In this document: one piece after another, positions 54,930 through 64,000 of the stretch | How the letters are laid out: the number at the start of each line of letters is the position of its first letter | Numbering within the stretch: the first letter of the stretch is position 1 | Assembly: GCF_002770725.1 (NCBI RefSeq) | Contig: NZ_NQVN01000019.1 | Coordinates: forward strand, 44,705 to 108,704 | Origin: Pleomorphomonas carboxyditropha | GTDB taxonomy: Bacteria > Pseudomonadota > Alphaproteobacteria > Rhizobiales > Pleomorphomonadaceae | Length of the DNA stretch: 64,000 bases | Direction of reading: 5' to 3' | Made by a program: the position numbers and the translations under genes | The notes under the pieces: model-generated | Told to the model about the DNA's origin: nothing | Seen by the model: only the letters and a program-made list of their open reading frames with translations | Databases searched by the model: none

Positions 54930-55997
54930 ATGAAAACGTCGAGGGTTCTGCTTTGGGGCGCGGTCGCCGTCGCGGCGGTCGCCGGCGGCTACTGGGCCTG
55001 GCTGCGCTATGCGCAGGACGGCCTGCCGGCCGGCATCGCGGCCGGCAACGGCCGCATCGAGGCGGCGGAGATCGACATCTCGACCAAGAGCCCCGGCCGC
55101 GTCAGGGACATCCTGGTCGGCGAGGGCGATTTCGTCACCGCCGGCCAGACCATGGCGCGCATGGACATCGCCCAGCTGACGGCGCAGCGCCGGCAGGCCG
55201 AGGCCCAGCTCAAGCGGGCGCTGATCGGCATCGACACCGCCGGCAGCCTGGTCGAGCAGCGGCAGGCCGAGCAGGCGGCCGCCGAGGCGGTGGTCGCCCA
55301 GCGCGGCGCCGAGCTGGAGGCGGCGGAAAAGCGGCTGTCCCGCTCCGCCCAACTGGTGCAGAGCAACTCGGTCTCCCAGCAGACCTACGACGACAACCAG
55401 GCGAGCGAGCGGAGCGCCAGGGCCGCCCTGGCGGCGGCCGAGGCCCAGCTTGCCGCGGCCAAGGCGGCCATCGGCGCCGCCCGCGCCACGGTGGTCGACG
55501 CCGAGGCGGCGGCCGACGCCGCCCGCGCCGCCATCGAGAGCATCGCCGCCGAAATCGACGACAGCACGCTGCTGGCGCCGCGCGACGGCCGCATCCAGTA
55601 CCGGGTGGCCGAGCCGGGCGAGGTGCTGTCGGCCGGCGGCCGGGTGCTCAACCTCGTCGATCTCGGCGACGTCTACATGACCTTCTTCCTGCCGACCGCC
55701 GAGGCCGGGCGGCTCGCCATCGGCACCGAGGTGCGGCTCGTCCTCGACGCGGCGCCGCGCTACGTGATCCCGGCCAAGGTGAGCTTCGTGGCCGACGTCG
55801 CCCAGTTCACGCCGAAGACGGTGGAGACCGAGGAGGAGCGGCAGAAGCTGATGTTCCGCGTCAAGGCGCAGATTCCGCCCGAGCTTCTGCGCAAGCACAT
55901 CCAACTGGTCAAGACCGGGCTGCCGGGCATGGCCTATGTCCGCCTCGATCCGGCCGCCGAATGGCCGCGCGAGCTGACCGACGGGCTGGTGCAATGA
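54930..55997 (+). CDS. HlyD-family membrane-fusion protein (YhiI/YbhG type)
   Basis: A 355-residue periplasmic adaptor with a signal anchor ([20 protein letters not shown]). Lipoyl halves ([33 protein letters not shown] and [26 protein letters not shown]) flank a long Ala/Glu/Gln coiled-coil hairpin at about 80-200. It connects the ABC exporter encoded next to an outer-membrane channel. The next gene starts in an ATGA overlap. Confidence 0.92.
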   Translation: MKTSRVLLWGAVAVAAVAGGYWAWLRYAQDGLPAGIAAGNGRIEAAEIDISTKSPGRVRDILVGEGDFVTAGQTMARMDIAQLTAQRRQAEAQLKRALIGIDTAGSLVEQRQAEQAAAEAVVAQRGAELEAAEKRLSRSAQLVQSNSVSQQTYDDNQASERSARAALAAAEAQLAAAKAAIGAARATVVDAEAAADAARAAIESIAAEIDDSTLLAPRDGRIQYRVAEPGEVLSAGGRVLNLVDLGDVYMTFFLPTAEAGRLAIGTEVRLVLDAAPRYVIPAKVSFVADVAQFTPKTVETEEERQKLMFRVKAQIPPELLRKHIQLVKTGLPGMAYVRLDPAAEWPRELTDGLVQ

Positions 55998-58774
55998 CCG
56001 CCGCGCCCGGCCCGGCCGGCGACGGCCCGCCGCCGGTCGTCCGCCTCGACCGGGTCGGCCTCTCCTACGGCCGGACGCGGGCGCTCGACAAGGTGACGCT
56101 CGACATTCCGGCCGGCGTGATGGTCGGGCTGATCGGCCCGGACGGCGTCGGCAAGTCGAGCCTGTTGTCGCTCATCGCCGGCGCCCACGTGGTGCGCGAG
56201 GGGCGCGTCGAGGTGCTGGGCGGCGACATCGCCGATCCCGACCACCGCCGCCGCACCTGCCCGCGCATCGCCTACATGCCGCAGGGGCTCGGCAAGAACC
56301 TCTACCCCACCCTGTCGGTCTCCGAGAACGTCGACTTCTTCGCCCGGCTGTTCGGCCAGGGCCGGCAGGAGCGGCGGCGCCGGATCGACACGCTGCTCAG
56401 GGCCACCGGGCTCGACCCGTTTCCCGACCGGCCGGCCGGCAAGCTGTCCGGCGGCATGAAGCAGAAGCTCGGCCTGGTCTGCGCGCTGATCCACGATCCC
56501 GACCTGTTGATCCTCGACGAGCCGACCACCGGCGTCGATCCCTTGTCGCGGCGGCAGTTCTGGCAACTGATCGACGACATCCGCCAAGAGCGGCCGTCGA
56601 TGAGCGTCATCGTGGCGACGGCCTACATGGAGGAGGCGCAGGGCTTCGACTGGCTGATCGCCATGGACGGCGGCCGCGTGCTGGCCACCGGCTCGCCGGC
56701 CGAGCTCCTGGAGCGCACCGGCGCGCCGACCCTCGACGCCGCCTTCATCGCCCTGCTGCCGGACGACAAGCGCCAGGGGCACAGCGCCGTGGTCATCCCG
56801 CCGCGCGCCACGGACGCCGACGGCGATTTCGCCATCGAGGCCGAGCACCTCACCATGCGCTTCGGCGACTTCACGGCCGTCGACGACGTCAGCTTCCGCA
56901 TTCCGCGCGGCGAGATCTTTGGCTTCCTCGGCTCCAACGGCTGCGGCAAGACCACCACCATGAAGATGCTGACCGGCCTGCTGGCGGCGACCGAGGGCAC
57001 GGCCCGCCTGTTCGGCCGGCCGGTCGACGCCGACGACATCGAGGTGCGCCGCCGCGTCGGCTACATGAGCCAGGCCTTCTCGCTCTATTCCGAGCTCACC
57101 GTCCGCCAGAACCTCGACCTGCACGCCCGCCTGTTCCGCCTGCCGGCCGAGCGGATCGCCGGCCGCATCGCCGAGATGGCGCGGCGCTTCGACCTCGGCG
57201 ACGTGCTGGACGCGCTGCCCGACGGGCTGCCGCTCGGCATCCGCCAGCGGCTGTCGCTGGCCGTGGCGATGATCCACGAGCCGGACATGCTGATCCTCGA
57301 CGAGCCGACCTCCGGCGTCGATCCGGTGGCGCGCGACGCCTTCTGGCAGATCCTCTCCGACCTGTCGCGGCGGGACGGCGTCACCATCTTCGTCTCCACC
57401 CATTTCATGAACGAGGCCGAGCTCTGCGACCGCATCTCGCTGATGCACGCCGGCAAGGTGCTGGTCAGCGACACGCCGGCCGCCATCGTCGCCCGCCGCT
57501 CGGCCGGCTCGCTCGAAGAGGCGTTCATCGCCTATCTCGAGGACGCCATCGGCGAAAACGCCGCCACCGCCGCGCCGGCCGCCGCCCCGCCGCAGCCGGT
57601 GAAGGAGGCATCGAAGGCCGGCCGGCCGTCGGCGCCGCGGCGCCTGTTCGATCTCCGCCGCATGTTCGCCTATACGCGGCGGGAATCGCTCGAACTGCGC
57701 CGCGACCCGATCCGCGCCACCCTCGCCGTGCTCGGCAGCGTGCTGCTGATGTTCGTCATCGGCTACGGCATCAACATGGACGTCGAAAACCTGTCCTTCG
57801 CGGCGCTCGACCGCGACGACACCACGCTGAGCCGCGACTACGTGCAGCAGATCGCCGGCTCGCGCTACTTCGTCGAGAAGGCGCCGATCACCGGCTACGA
57901 CGATCTCGACCGCCGGATGCGCGACGGCGAGATCAGCCTGGCCATCGAGATCCCGCCCGGCTTCGGGCGCGACGTGGCGCGCGGCCACGCGACCGTCGAG
58001 ATCGGCGCCTGGATCGACGGCGCCATGCCGACCCGGGCCGAGACCGTGCTCGGCTATGTGCAGGGCATGCACCAGAGCTGGCTGACGCAGAAGGCGCGCG
58101 AGCGCTACGGCGACGCCGCCGTCGCCGGCGATTTCCAGATCGCCGTCCGCTACCGCTACAATCCCGGCATCGAAAGCCTGGTGGCCATGGTGCCGGCCGT
58201 CATCCCGCTCCTCTTGATGATGATCCCGGCCATGCTCGCCGTGCTCAGCGTGGTCCGGGAAAAGGAACTCGGCTCGATCATCAATTTCTATACGACGCCG
58301 GTCACCCGCTTCGAGTTCCTGGTCGGCAAGCAACTGCCCTATCTCGGCCTCGCCATGCTGAACTTCTTCATGCTGGTGGCGCTGGCCGTCTTCGTCTTCG
58401 GCGTGCCGCTCACCGGCAGCCTCGCCGCGCTCACCGCCGCCGCCCTGCTCTACGTGTTCGCCGCCACGGCGCTCGGCCTGCTGCTCTCCACCTTCATGAG
58501 CAGCCAGATCGCCGCCATCTTCGGCACGGCGCTGCTGACGCTCATTCCGGCCGTGCAATATTCCGGCATCATCGATCCCGTCGCCTCGCTGCAAGGGGCC
58601 GGCGCCGTCATCGGCCGGATCTACCCGACCACCTATTTCGTGACGATCGCCCGCGGCACCTTCTCCAAGGCTCTGGGTTTTCCGGACCTTGCCGGCGCCT
58701 TCCTGCCGCTTGTCGCCGCCGGCCCCATCCTGCTCGGCCTCGGCGCCCTCTTCCTCCGCAAGCAGGCGAGCTGA
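55994..58774 (+). CDS. rbbA: ABC exporter fusion: two ATPase domains and ABC-2 permease (RbbA-like)
   Basis: A 926-residue protein with two ABC domains and a permease. The first Walker A is GPDGVGKSS (48-56) with [10 protein letters not shown] and [13 protein letters not shown]; the second is GSNGCGKTT with [10 protein letters not shown] (degenerate signature) and [12 protein letters not shown]. The permease half (about 560-926) has an extracytoplasmic loop and six hydrophobic helices. RbbA/YhiH proteins pair with YhiI and YhhJ homologues, exactly as found here. Substrates are unclear; ribosome association is reported for the E. coli protein. Confidence 0.92.
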   Translation: MTAAPGPAGDGPPPVVRLDRVGLSYGRTRALDKVTLDIPAGVMVGLIGPDGVGKSSLLSLIAGAHVVREGRVEVLGGDIADPDHRRRTCPRIAYMPQGLGKNLYPTLSVSENVDFFARLFGQGRQERRRRIDTLLRATGLDPFPDRPAGKLSGGMKQKLGLVCALIHDPDLLILDEPTTGVDPLSRRQFWQLIDDIRQERPSMSVIVATAYMEEAQGFDWLIAMDGGRVLATGSPAELLERTGAPTLDAAFIALLPDDKRQGHSAVVIPPRATDADGDFAIEAEHLTMRFGDFTAVDDVSFRIPRGEIFGFLGSNGCGKTTTMKMLTGLLAATEGTARLFGRPVDADDIEVRRRVGYMSQAFSLYSELTVRQNLDLHARLFRLPAERIAGRIAEMARRFDLGDVLDALPDGLPLGIRQRLSLAVAMIHEPDMLILDEPTSGVDPVARDAFWQILSDLSRRDGVTIFVSTHFMNEAELCDRISLMHAGKVLVSDTPAAIVARRSAGSLEEAFIAYLEDAIGENAATAAPAAAPPQPVKEASKAGRPSAPRRLFDLRRMFAYTRRESLELRRDPIRATLAVLGSVLLMFVIGYGINMDVENLSFAALDRDDTTLSRDYVQQIAGSRYFVEKAPITGYDDLDRRMRDGEISLAIEIPPGFGRDVARGHATVEIGAWIDGAMPTRAETVLGYVQGMHQSWLTQKARERYGDAAVAGDFQIAVRYRYNPGIESLVAMVPAVIPLLLMMIPAMLAVLSVVREKELGSIINFYTTPVTRFEFLVGKQLPYLGLAMLNFFMLVALAVFVFGVPLTGSLAALTAAALLYVFAATALGLLLSTFMSSQIAAIFGTALLTLIPAVQYSGIIDPVASLQGAGAVIGRIYPTTYFVTIARGTFSKALGFPDLAGAFLPLVAAGPILLGLGALFLRKQAS

Positions 58775-58777
58775 CCC

Positions 58778-59890
58778 ATGCGCATGGCCAACGTCCTCCA
58801 GCTCGGCATCAAGGAACTCCGCGGCCTCGCCCGCGATCCCATGCTGCTGGTGCTGATCGTCTACGCCTTCACGCTGTCGGTCTACACCGCCTCGACCGCC
58901 ATGCCGGAGACGCTGAGCCGCGCCACCATCGCCATCGTCGACGAGGACCAGTCGCCGGTGTCCTCGCGCATCGTCTCGGCCTTCTACCCGCCCTATTTCG
59001 CGCTGCCCGAGCTCATCTCGCCCTACGAGATGGACCGGCGCATGGACGCCGGCACCGACACCTTCGCGCTGGACATTCCGCCCGATTTCCAGCGCGACCT
59101 GCTGGCCGGCCGGTCGCCGGCGATCCAGCTCAACGTCGACGCCACGCGCATGTCGCAGGCCTTCACCGGCAGCGGCTACGTCCAGTCGATCGTCTCCGGC
59201 GAGATCGGCGAATTCCTCGACCGCTACCGCGGCACCAGCGCGCCGCCGGTCGACCTCGCCCTGCGCGCCCGCTTCAACCAGTCGCTCGACAAGGGCTGGT
59301 TCGGCGCGGTGACCAACGTCATCTCGTCGATCACCATGCTGTCGATCGTGCTGACCGGCGCCGCGCTGATCCGCGAGCGCGAGCACGGCACCATCGAGCA
59401 CCTGCTGGTGATGCCGATCACGCCGACGGAGATCATGCTGGGCAAGGTGTGGTCGATGGGCCTCGTCGTCCTCCTCGCCTCCTCCGTGGCGCTGGTGTTC
59501 GTCGTGCAGGGCGTGCTGAAGGTGGAGATCAACGGCTCGATGGCGCTGTTCCTGGCCGGCGCCGCCCTGCAACTGTTCGCCACCACCTCGATGGGCATCT
59601 TCCTCGCCACCGTGGCCGGCAGCATGCCGCAGTTCGGCCTGTTGCTGATGCTGGTGCTGCTGCCGCTGCAGGTGCTGTCGGGCGGCCTGACGCCGCGCGA
59701 AAGCATGCCGCAGATCCTGCAGGACGTCATGCTGGCGGCGCCCAACACCCATTTCGTCATCCTGGCCCAGTCGGTGCTGTTCCGCGGCGCCGGCCTCGAC
59801 GTGGTCTGGCCGCAGTTCCTGGCGCTGATCGCCATCGGCGTGGCCCTGTTCTATCTGGCGCTCGGTCGCTTCCGGGCTTTCCTGCGGTGA
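58778..59890 (+). CDS. ABC-2 type permease (YhhJ-like)
   Basis: A 370-residue membrane protein with an N-terminal helix (MLLVLIVYAFTLSVYTAS), an external domain (VDEDQSPVSSRIVSAFYPPYF) and five to six C-terminal helices including REREHGTIEHLLVMPITPTEIMLGK, the ABC-2 motif. It begins 3 bp after the RbbA-like gene and probably forms a heterodimer with its permease half. Confidence 0.93.
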   Translation: MRMANVLQLGIKELRGLARDPMLLVLIVYAFTLSVYTASTAMPETLSRATIAIVDEDQSPVSSRIVSAFYPPYFALPELISPYEMDRRMDAGTDTFALDIPPDFQRDLLAGRSPAIQLNVDATRMSQAFTGSGYVQSIVSGEIGEFLDRYRGTSAPPVDLALRARFNQSLDKGWFGAVTNVISSITMLSIVLTGAALIREREHGTIEHLLVMPITPTEIMLGKVWSMGLVVLLASSVALVFVVQGVLKVEINGSMALFLAGAALQLFATTSMGIFLATVAGSMPQFGLLLMLVLLPLQVLSGGLTPRESMPQILQDVMLAAPNTHFVILAQSVLFRGAGLDVVWPQFLALIAIGVALFYLALGRFRAFLR

Positions 59891-60027
59891 CGCCCGCCGC
59901 CGGAAAAAATACGCCGGCCATCGAATGGCGTGCGTGAAGGCCGGCCGGGGGTTCTTCACGCCTGGGGCGGCCGTTCGTGAGCGGCCGGGCGGCGGTTTTC
60001 CGCGGCCGGCGGCGGCTTTGCCGATCC

Positions 60028-60067
60028 GTTCAACTTCGCGCGCACGCTTTCGCGATTCCCGTTCAAC
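60028..60067 (+). repeat. Leader with two GTTCAAC boxes, copy B
   Basis: GTTCAAC occurs at 60028-60034 and 60061-60067, the same 33-bp spacing as in copy A at 52867-52906. Sequence identity extends over about 120 bp (CTTTCGCGATTCCC, GCGCACACGTCAG, GCCGGTTT). The gap 59891-60199 has no gene. Confidence 0.6.
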
Positions 60068-60199
60068 TCGGCGGCGCGCACACGTCAGCGGCGGCCGGTT
60101 TCGGCGTGATCGGTCAAGGTGCAAATCATTGTCATCAGCAGCGGACAACCCCCTCCCCCCGCTGCTTGCCAACGACCATCGAACACCGGAGTTTCCATC

Positions 60200-60589
60200 A
60201 TGATTGCCAGGTTCCTCGCCGCCGCCGCCGTCGCCGCCGCCCTCGTTCCCGCCGTCGCCAATGCCGGCCAGGTCTATTTCGACCCGTCGGTCGACAGCGG
60301 CTCGTCGCCGTTCATCGAGCTGCCCACCCACGTCAATCCGGCCAACGCCGCCGCCGCGGCCGCCGATGCCCAGCGTTACGCCACCGTCGCCGGCGACGCG
60401 GTGATCGGCACCCATGGCGCCCCGGCCCAGGCGGTCACCGAATACGATCCGGGCGCGTCCTCCGGCGATCCGGCCTTCGTGACCAAGCTGGTCGTCCCGA
60501 ACCCCGCCAATGCCGAGGCGGCCGCCAGGGACGCCGCCCGCCTGCCGAGCGTCGCCTACGCCGACAATGGCGACCTGATCGGCAACTGA
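60200..60589 (+). CDS. Small secreted protein of the YADNxDLIGN family, member 3
   Basis: A 129-residue protein with signal peptide MIARFLAAAAVAAALVPAVANA. It matches the protein at 53058 over its whole length (YFDPSVDSGSSPFIELP, NPANAAAAAADAQRYA) with a few extra residues near 105-115 (NPANAEAAARDAARLP) and ends in YADNGDLIGN. No known domain. Confidence 0.8.
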   Translation: MIARFLAAAAVAAALVPAVANAGQVYFDPSVDSGSSPFIELPTHVNPANAAAAAADAQRYATVAGDAVIGTHGAPAQAVTEYDPGASSGDPAFVTKLVVPNPANAEAAARDAARLPSVAYADNGDLIGN

Positions 60590-60622
60590 TCCGACCGATC
60601 GCCACACGCCAAGCGAGTGCAG

Positions 60623-60650
60623 AAAGGCCGCCCCGAACCGGGCGGCCTTT
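60623..60650 (+). terminator. Terminator with the shared AAAGGCCGCCC stem
   Basis: AAAGGCCGCCC (60623-60633) and GGGCGGCCTTT (60640-60650) close a 6-nt loop. The remaining 320 bp before the kinase gene contain no gene. Confidence 0.85.
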
Positions 60651-60974
60651 CGCTTTGCCGGGCGATCCAAGGAACAATCGCCATCGGAGAAATACTTATC
60701 AAGGATGTTTCGCGGCGCCGGGGCCGCTGCGAAAGATAACGATCCAGGTAAACGCCGTTTTTCCGGCCGATCCGGCCCGCCCCACCGCCATCAAGTGCCA
60801 TCTCGGGCCGCCGCCTACCTGCCGGGGCGAATCCATCACTTCGCCGGCGGCGCCGGCGCGGCGGCTTTACTCGAAAACTTCATGGCGGGGGCGGCGCGGC
60901 CGCGCTTCGCTTTTATCATTGAAAACTAAGGTTGTTTTTGCCATCCTTGACCTGCTCGATCTGGCGGGTTGGAA

Positions 60975-62861
60975 ATGTTCAGCAAAGTGGCGGTCGACGA
61001 CCTTGATCTTCGAGATCTCTTCAACGCCTCGGCCAACGCCTATGTCATCTTTACTCGCGAGCTGACGATCGCCGGCTGCAACGACGCCTATCTCAGGGCC
61101 GTCGGCCGCAACAGCCGGGAGGAAATCGTCGGCCGCTATGTCTTCGACGCCTTCCCGGTCGATCCCGCCTCCGACGAGTACCGCATCCTGACGGCGTCGT
61201 TCAACCGGGTGCTGGCCACCAACCAGCCCGATCACGTGGCGCTGGTGCCCTACAACACGTCGCCGCCCGGCGAGCCGCCGGTCGTCCGCTTCTGGAGCGC
61301 CACCCACTCGCCGCTCAAGAACAAGCAGGGCGAGCTGACCTACATTCTCCAGCACACCGAGGACGTCACCGAGCTGCAGGCGCTGCGCCAGCGCGACGCC
61401 CGCGCCAACATGGCCGAATCCGGCCTGCTGGCCCGTGCCCAGGCGGTGCAGACGGCCAGCGAAAAGGTGCTCGGCGAAATCGCCATGCTGCGCGACCTGT
61501 TCGAGCAGGCGCCCGGCTTCATGGCCGTGCTGACCGGCCCGGACCACGTGTTCCAGCTCGCCAACGACGCCTATCGCCAACTGGTCGGCCGCACCAACCT
61601 GATGGGGCGGCCGCTGGCCGAGGCGCTGCCGGAGATCGTCGGCCAGGGGTTCATCGACATCCTCGATCGCGTCAGGCTGACCGGCGAGCCCTATTCGGGG
61701 CAGGCGGTGCCGGTGTTCCTGCAATGGGACGGCAAGACGCAGCCGGAGCTCCGGCACGTCGACTTCGTCTACCAGCCGATCCGCGACGCCGCCGGCGAGG
61801 TGACGGGCATCTTCGTGCAGGGCCACGACGTGACCGAGCGCTGGCGCGCCCAGCGCGACCTGCAGCGGCAGACCGACCTGTTGCGCCTCGCCCAGGACGG
61901 CGGCGGCTTCGGCACCTACGACTGGGACCTCCAGAGCAACCGGGTGCACGGCACCCGGCTGTTCCGCGACCTGTTCCAGTTGGCCGACACGCCGGACGGC
62001 GTGCCGGTCGACGAGGTGCTGAGCCGCGTCCACCCCGACGACGCGCCGCGCATGGCCGCCCTGGCGGCCGGCGTCAGCGACGACATCGAGACGCCGCACG
62101 AGTTCAAGCTGCTGATCGACGACCGCGTCACCTGGATCGGCGCCCGCGGCACCATCGTCCGCGACGCCTACGGCGAGCCCGAGCGCGTGCTCGGCGCCGT
62201 GCACGACCTGACGCAGAGAAAGCAGATCGAGGAGCGGCTCGACATGGTGGCGCGCGAGAGCGCCCATCGCGTCAAGAACATCCTGACCATCATGCAGATC
62301 ATCGCCGAGAACACGCTGCGCCGCGCCGCCTCGCTGGAGGCCGCCCGCAAGAGCCTCGGCGACCGCATCGCCGCCCTCAACCAGGCGCAGGTGCGCATCC
62401 TGGCCGGCCCCAAGGACAGCCGCCTCGACACCATCGTCCGCGACACCTTCACCATCACCTACCAGTTGGACGACCGCATCGTCATCGAGGCGGACGGCGA
62501 CGCCGAGCTGGCGCCGCGCACCGGCCTCGGCGTAGCGCTTGCCCTGCACGAACTGATCACCAACGCCCTGAAATACGGCGCGCTGTCGGTGGCCGACGGC
62601 AAGGTGATCGTCGGCTGGACCCTCACCCCCCTCCCCGACAGCGGCGCGGCGCGGGTGAAGCTCGACTGGCGCGAGGTCGGCGGCCCGCCGGTGACCGGCG
62701 CCGCCGGCAAGGGCTTCGGCTCGATGCTGATCCGCAACAGCCTCGCCCACGACCCGATGGGCCGCGCCGACTGGATCGCCGCCCCCGACGGCGTGCGCTG
62801 CCAGTTCCTGTTCACCGCCAAGGCGATCGTCGAGACGGACAAGGAAGAAATCGCCGGCTGA
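60975..62861 (+). CDS. PAS-domain HWE-family histidine kinase
   Basis: A 628-residue cytosolic kinase without transmembrane helices. Three PAS units lie at about 15-130, 165-290 and 305-415. The kinase core has the H-box AHRVKNILTIMQ, the N-box ALHELITNALKYGAL and the W-R-E motif (DWREVGGPPV) that defines the HWE family. HWE kinases often signal light, blue-light or general stress through an unlinked PhyR-like regulator. No receiver gene is nearby. ATG at 60975 is chosen over a TTG 6 bp upstream. Confidence 0.92.
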   Translation: MFSKVAVDDLDLRDLFNASANAYVIFTRELTIAGCNDAYLRAVGRNSREEIVGRYVFDAFPVDPASDEYRILTASFNRVLATNQPDHVALVPYNTSPPGEPPVVRFWSATHSPLKNKQGELTYILQHTEDVTELQALRQRDARANMAESGLLARAQAVQTASEKVLGEIAMLRDLFEQAPGFMAVLTGPDHVFQLANDAYRQLVGRTNLMGRPLAEALPEIVGQGFIDILDRVRLTGEPYSGQAVPVFLQWDGKTQPELRHVDFVYQPIRDAAGEVTGIFVQGHDVTERWRAQRDLQRQTDLLRLAQDGGGFGTYDWDLQSNRVHGTRLFRDLFQLADTPDGVPVDEVLSRVHPDDAPRMAALAAGVSDDIETPHEFKLLIDDRVTWIGARGTIVRDAYGEPERVLGAVHDLTQRKQIEERLDMVARESAHRVKNILTIMQIIAENTLRRAASLEAARKSLGDRIAALNQAQVRILAGPKDSRLDTIVRDTFTITYQLDDRIVIEADGDAELAPRTGLGVALALHELITNALKYGALSVADGKVIVGWTLTPLPDSGAARVKLDWREVGGPPVTGAAGKGFGSMLIRNSLAHDPMGRADWIAAPDGVRCQFLFTAKAIVETDKEEIAG

Positions 62862-62921
62862 ACCGGGCGGCGAAGGCGGATTTCCGTGGGCCTTTTGGCG
62901 CCCTATGGCAATCCCGTGCCC

Positions 62922-63350
62922 TTTCCTGCCCGAGGTCCTGCGCCTGCGCGCAGGATGACAAAATTATATTTAGAAAACAAATACATAGCCTATCCATCGA
63001 GCACCCGGCAGATTCCCGCCACGCTGTCTCCCAAGCTGGTCCGGAAATCTGCCCTGGGTCCGCGAACGTTCCCATCACGCCGCCATCGCCGCGCGCATCG
63101 CCCCCCATAAATTGTCATCCTCGCGCAGGCGAGGACCTCAGGACGAGAAGATGATGAGGGATGTATCAGGCGCCCCAGCATTGCCGGAGCGCTATATCGG
63201 CCGCTCGCTCCATCCTGCCCGAGGTCCTCGCCTGCGCGAGGATGACAATCTATGGGGAGGGGAGGTAAGGATGGAGGGCGATGCGCTATCCGGCTGTTTC
63301 CTCTATATAAAACTGTCATCCTCCGCGAAGGCGGAGGACCTCGGGCAGGA
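62922..63350. repeat. Array of four REP/BIME-like hairpins
   Basis: The gap 62862-63434 contains hairpins at about 62922-62982, 63114-63150, 63211-63248 and 63313-63350, alternating in orientation. Stems are CCTGCGC/GCGCAGG, CCTCGC/GCGAGG and CCTCCGC/GCGGAGG. A 46-bp unit related to the tandem repeats at 25226 lies inverted at 63258-63300. No gene was seen. Confidence 0.85.
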
Positions 63351-63434
63351 TAAAGCGAGCGGGCGCTATAGGGCTCCCGGGCGAAGGCGGCGAATAGGAG
63401 AACCCAGGTGGTTTTCCGCGGAAGCGATGCCGCG

Positions 63435-64000
63435 CTAGCCGACCGCCGCCAGCAGCCGCTCGAACATTTCCCTGGCGATCCGGATCACCTGCGCCGCCGC
63501 CGAATAGAGCGTCTGGTAGTCCTGGAGCCTGGCGGTTTCCTCGTCGATGTTGACGCCCGACTTCGAGGAGACGGTATTGGCAATCGAGGCCTGCAGCGCT
63601 TCCGTCCTGGTCAGGGCATTCTCGGCCGAAGAGGCGCGCGTCGCGAATGCCGCGACGATCCGGGACGCATAGGCGGTGAGCGTTCCCTTCATCGAGCCGA
63701 TGCTGCCGGTGGCCGCGTAGCTGTAAGAGGTGGTCAGCGCCGAATTGAGGGCGTTGGCGACCAGCGTCGAGCCGGGGGTCAGCACGGTTCCCGAGGTTTT
63801 ATTCGTGGAAAGCGTTCCGACCGCCAGCGTGCCGCTGTCCGCCAGCAGGCTCGACGACACCTTGATGTTGGAAGCCGAGCTGCCGGTGAACACGGCGTTG
63901 AAGCCGAAGAAGCTCGAAAAGCTCTGGCCGTCGATCGAGCCGTCGAGCGCGCCGATCGCCACGCCCGAGCCGTCGGTATCGGAGCTGATGCTCAACGTGC
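63435..64000 (-). CDS. flgK: Flagellar hook-associated protein FlgK, C-terminal part
   Basis: An open frame from the right edge to a stop at 63435 gives about 188 residues. The end VSSKSGVNIDEETARLQDYQTLYSAAAQVIRIAREMFERLLAAVG is the conserved D0 C-terminal helix of FlgK (S-GVNxDEExxxLxxYQxxYxAxAxVI). FlgK links the hook to the filament. The N-terminal part lies outside the window. Confidence 0.85.
   Translation of the reverse strand, partial: TLSISSDTDGSGVAIGALDGSIDGQSFSSFFGFNAVFTGSSASNIKVSSSLLADSGTLAVGTLSTNKTSGTVLTPGSTLVANALNSALTTSYSYAATGSIGSMKGTLTAYASRIVAAFATRASSAENALTRTEALQASIANTVSSKSGVNIDEETARLQDYQTLYSAAAQVIRIAREMFERLLAAVG

Noticed and set aside
55934..60670. A 1578-codon open frame on the minus strand
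   Set aside because: Antisense shadow of the HlyD/RbbA/YhhJ operon and the small secreted protein; no domain or ribosome site.

Overview
This is GC-rich chromosomal DNA from an alphaproteobacterium, most likely of the order Hyphomicrobiales (Rhizobiales). The signs are a rhizobial-type S21 protein with a long basic tail, rhizobial intergenic palindromes (for example 41451-41550), an HWE-type histidine kinase and a flagellar FlgK end at the right edge. The genus cannot be fixed from sequence alone. No rRNA, tRNA, CRISPR array, transposase or integrase was seen.

Layout. 0-1.1 kb: a VOC protein divergent from a YafY/WYL regulator. 1.7-9.7 kb: a LacI-controlled sugar ABC importer with a family 3 beta-glycosidase; a perfect operator palindrome overlaps the promoter. 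9.8-10.75 kb: a HigBA-like toxin-antitoxin pair and a lone BrnA-like antitoxin. 10.8-15.3 kb: proline iminopeptidase, YccF, rpsU, a LysE exporter and an IclR regulator. 15.5-17.9 kb: a Fic protein with an AbiEi-like N-terminal half, then a TacAT-type acetyltransferase/antitoxin pair. 18.0-24.25 kb: a six-gene D-galactonate (De Ley-Doudoroff) operon. 25.8-30.2 kb: AraC regulator, TonB-dependent siderophore receptor and siderophore esterase. 31.8-37.4 kb: a TetR-controlled pair of envelope genes, a two-component system and a small lipoprotein. 44.9-49.2 kb: an RND efflux pump. 49.4-54.3 kb: a run of small exported proteins. 54.3-59.9 kb: a TetR-controlled HlyD/RbbA/YhhJ exporter. 60.2-62.9 kb: a small exported protein and an HWE kinase. 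63.4 kb to the end: the FlgK C-terminus.

The most unusual region is 37.5-44.7 kb. Single genes or small operons (nhaA, parDE with a broken parE, tetR-dinB, a NIPSNAP protein, a propeller/CMD/MerR operon, a YafQ-DinJ-like pair and a DUF2442 protein) are each separated by a 26-bp element of the form GTCGC-N16-GCGAC. The best copies alternate in orientation (+,-,+,-,+,-). This looks like the pdif modules of Acinetobacter plasmids, but with a different core sequence. A related 53-bp element occurs twice in the same stretch.

The long gaps are filled with about 22 copies of a REP/BIME-like hairpin whose stem varies in a compensated way, plus larger composite inverted repeats. A second family worth attention is three small secreted paralogues ending in YADNxDLIGN. 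Two of them share a duplicated leader with GTTCAAC repeats 33 bp apart, and all three are followed by near-identical terminators.
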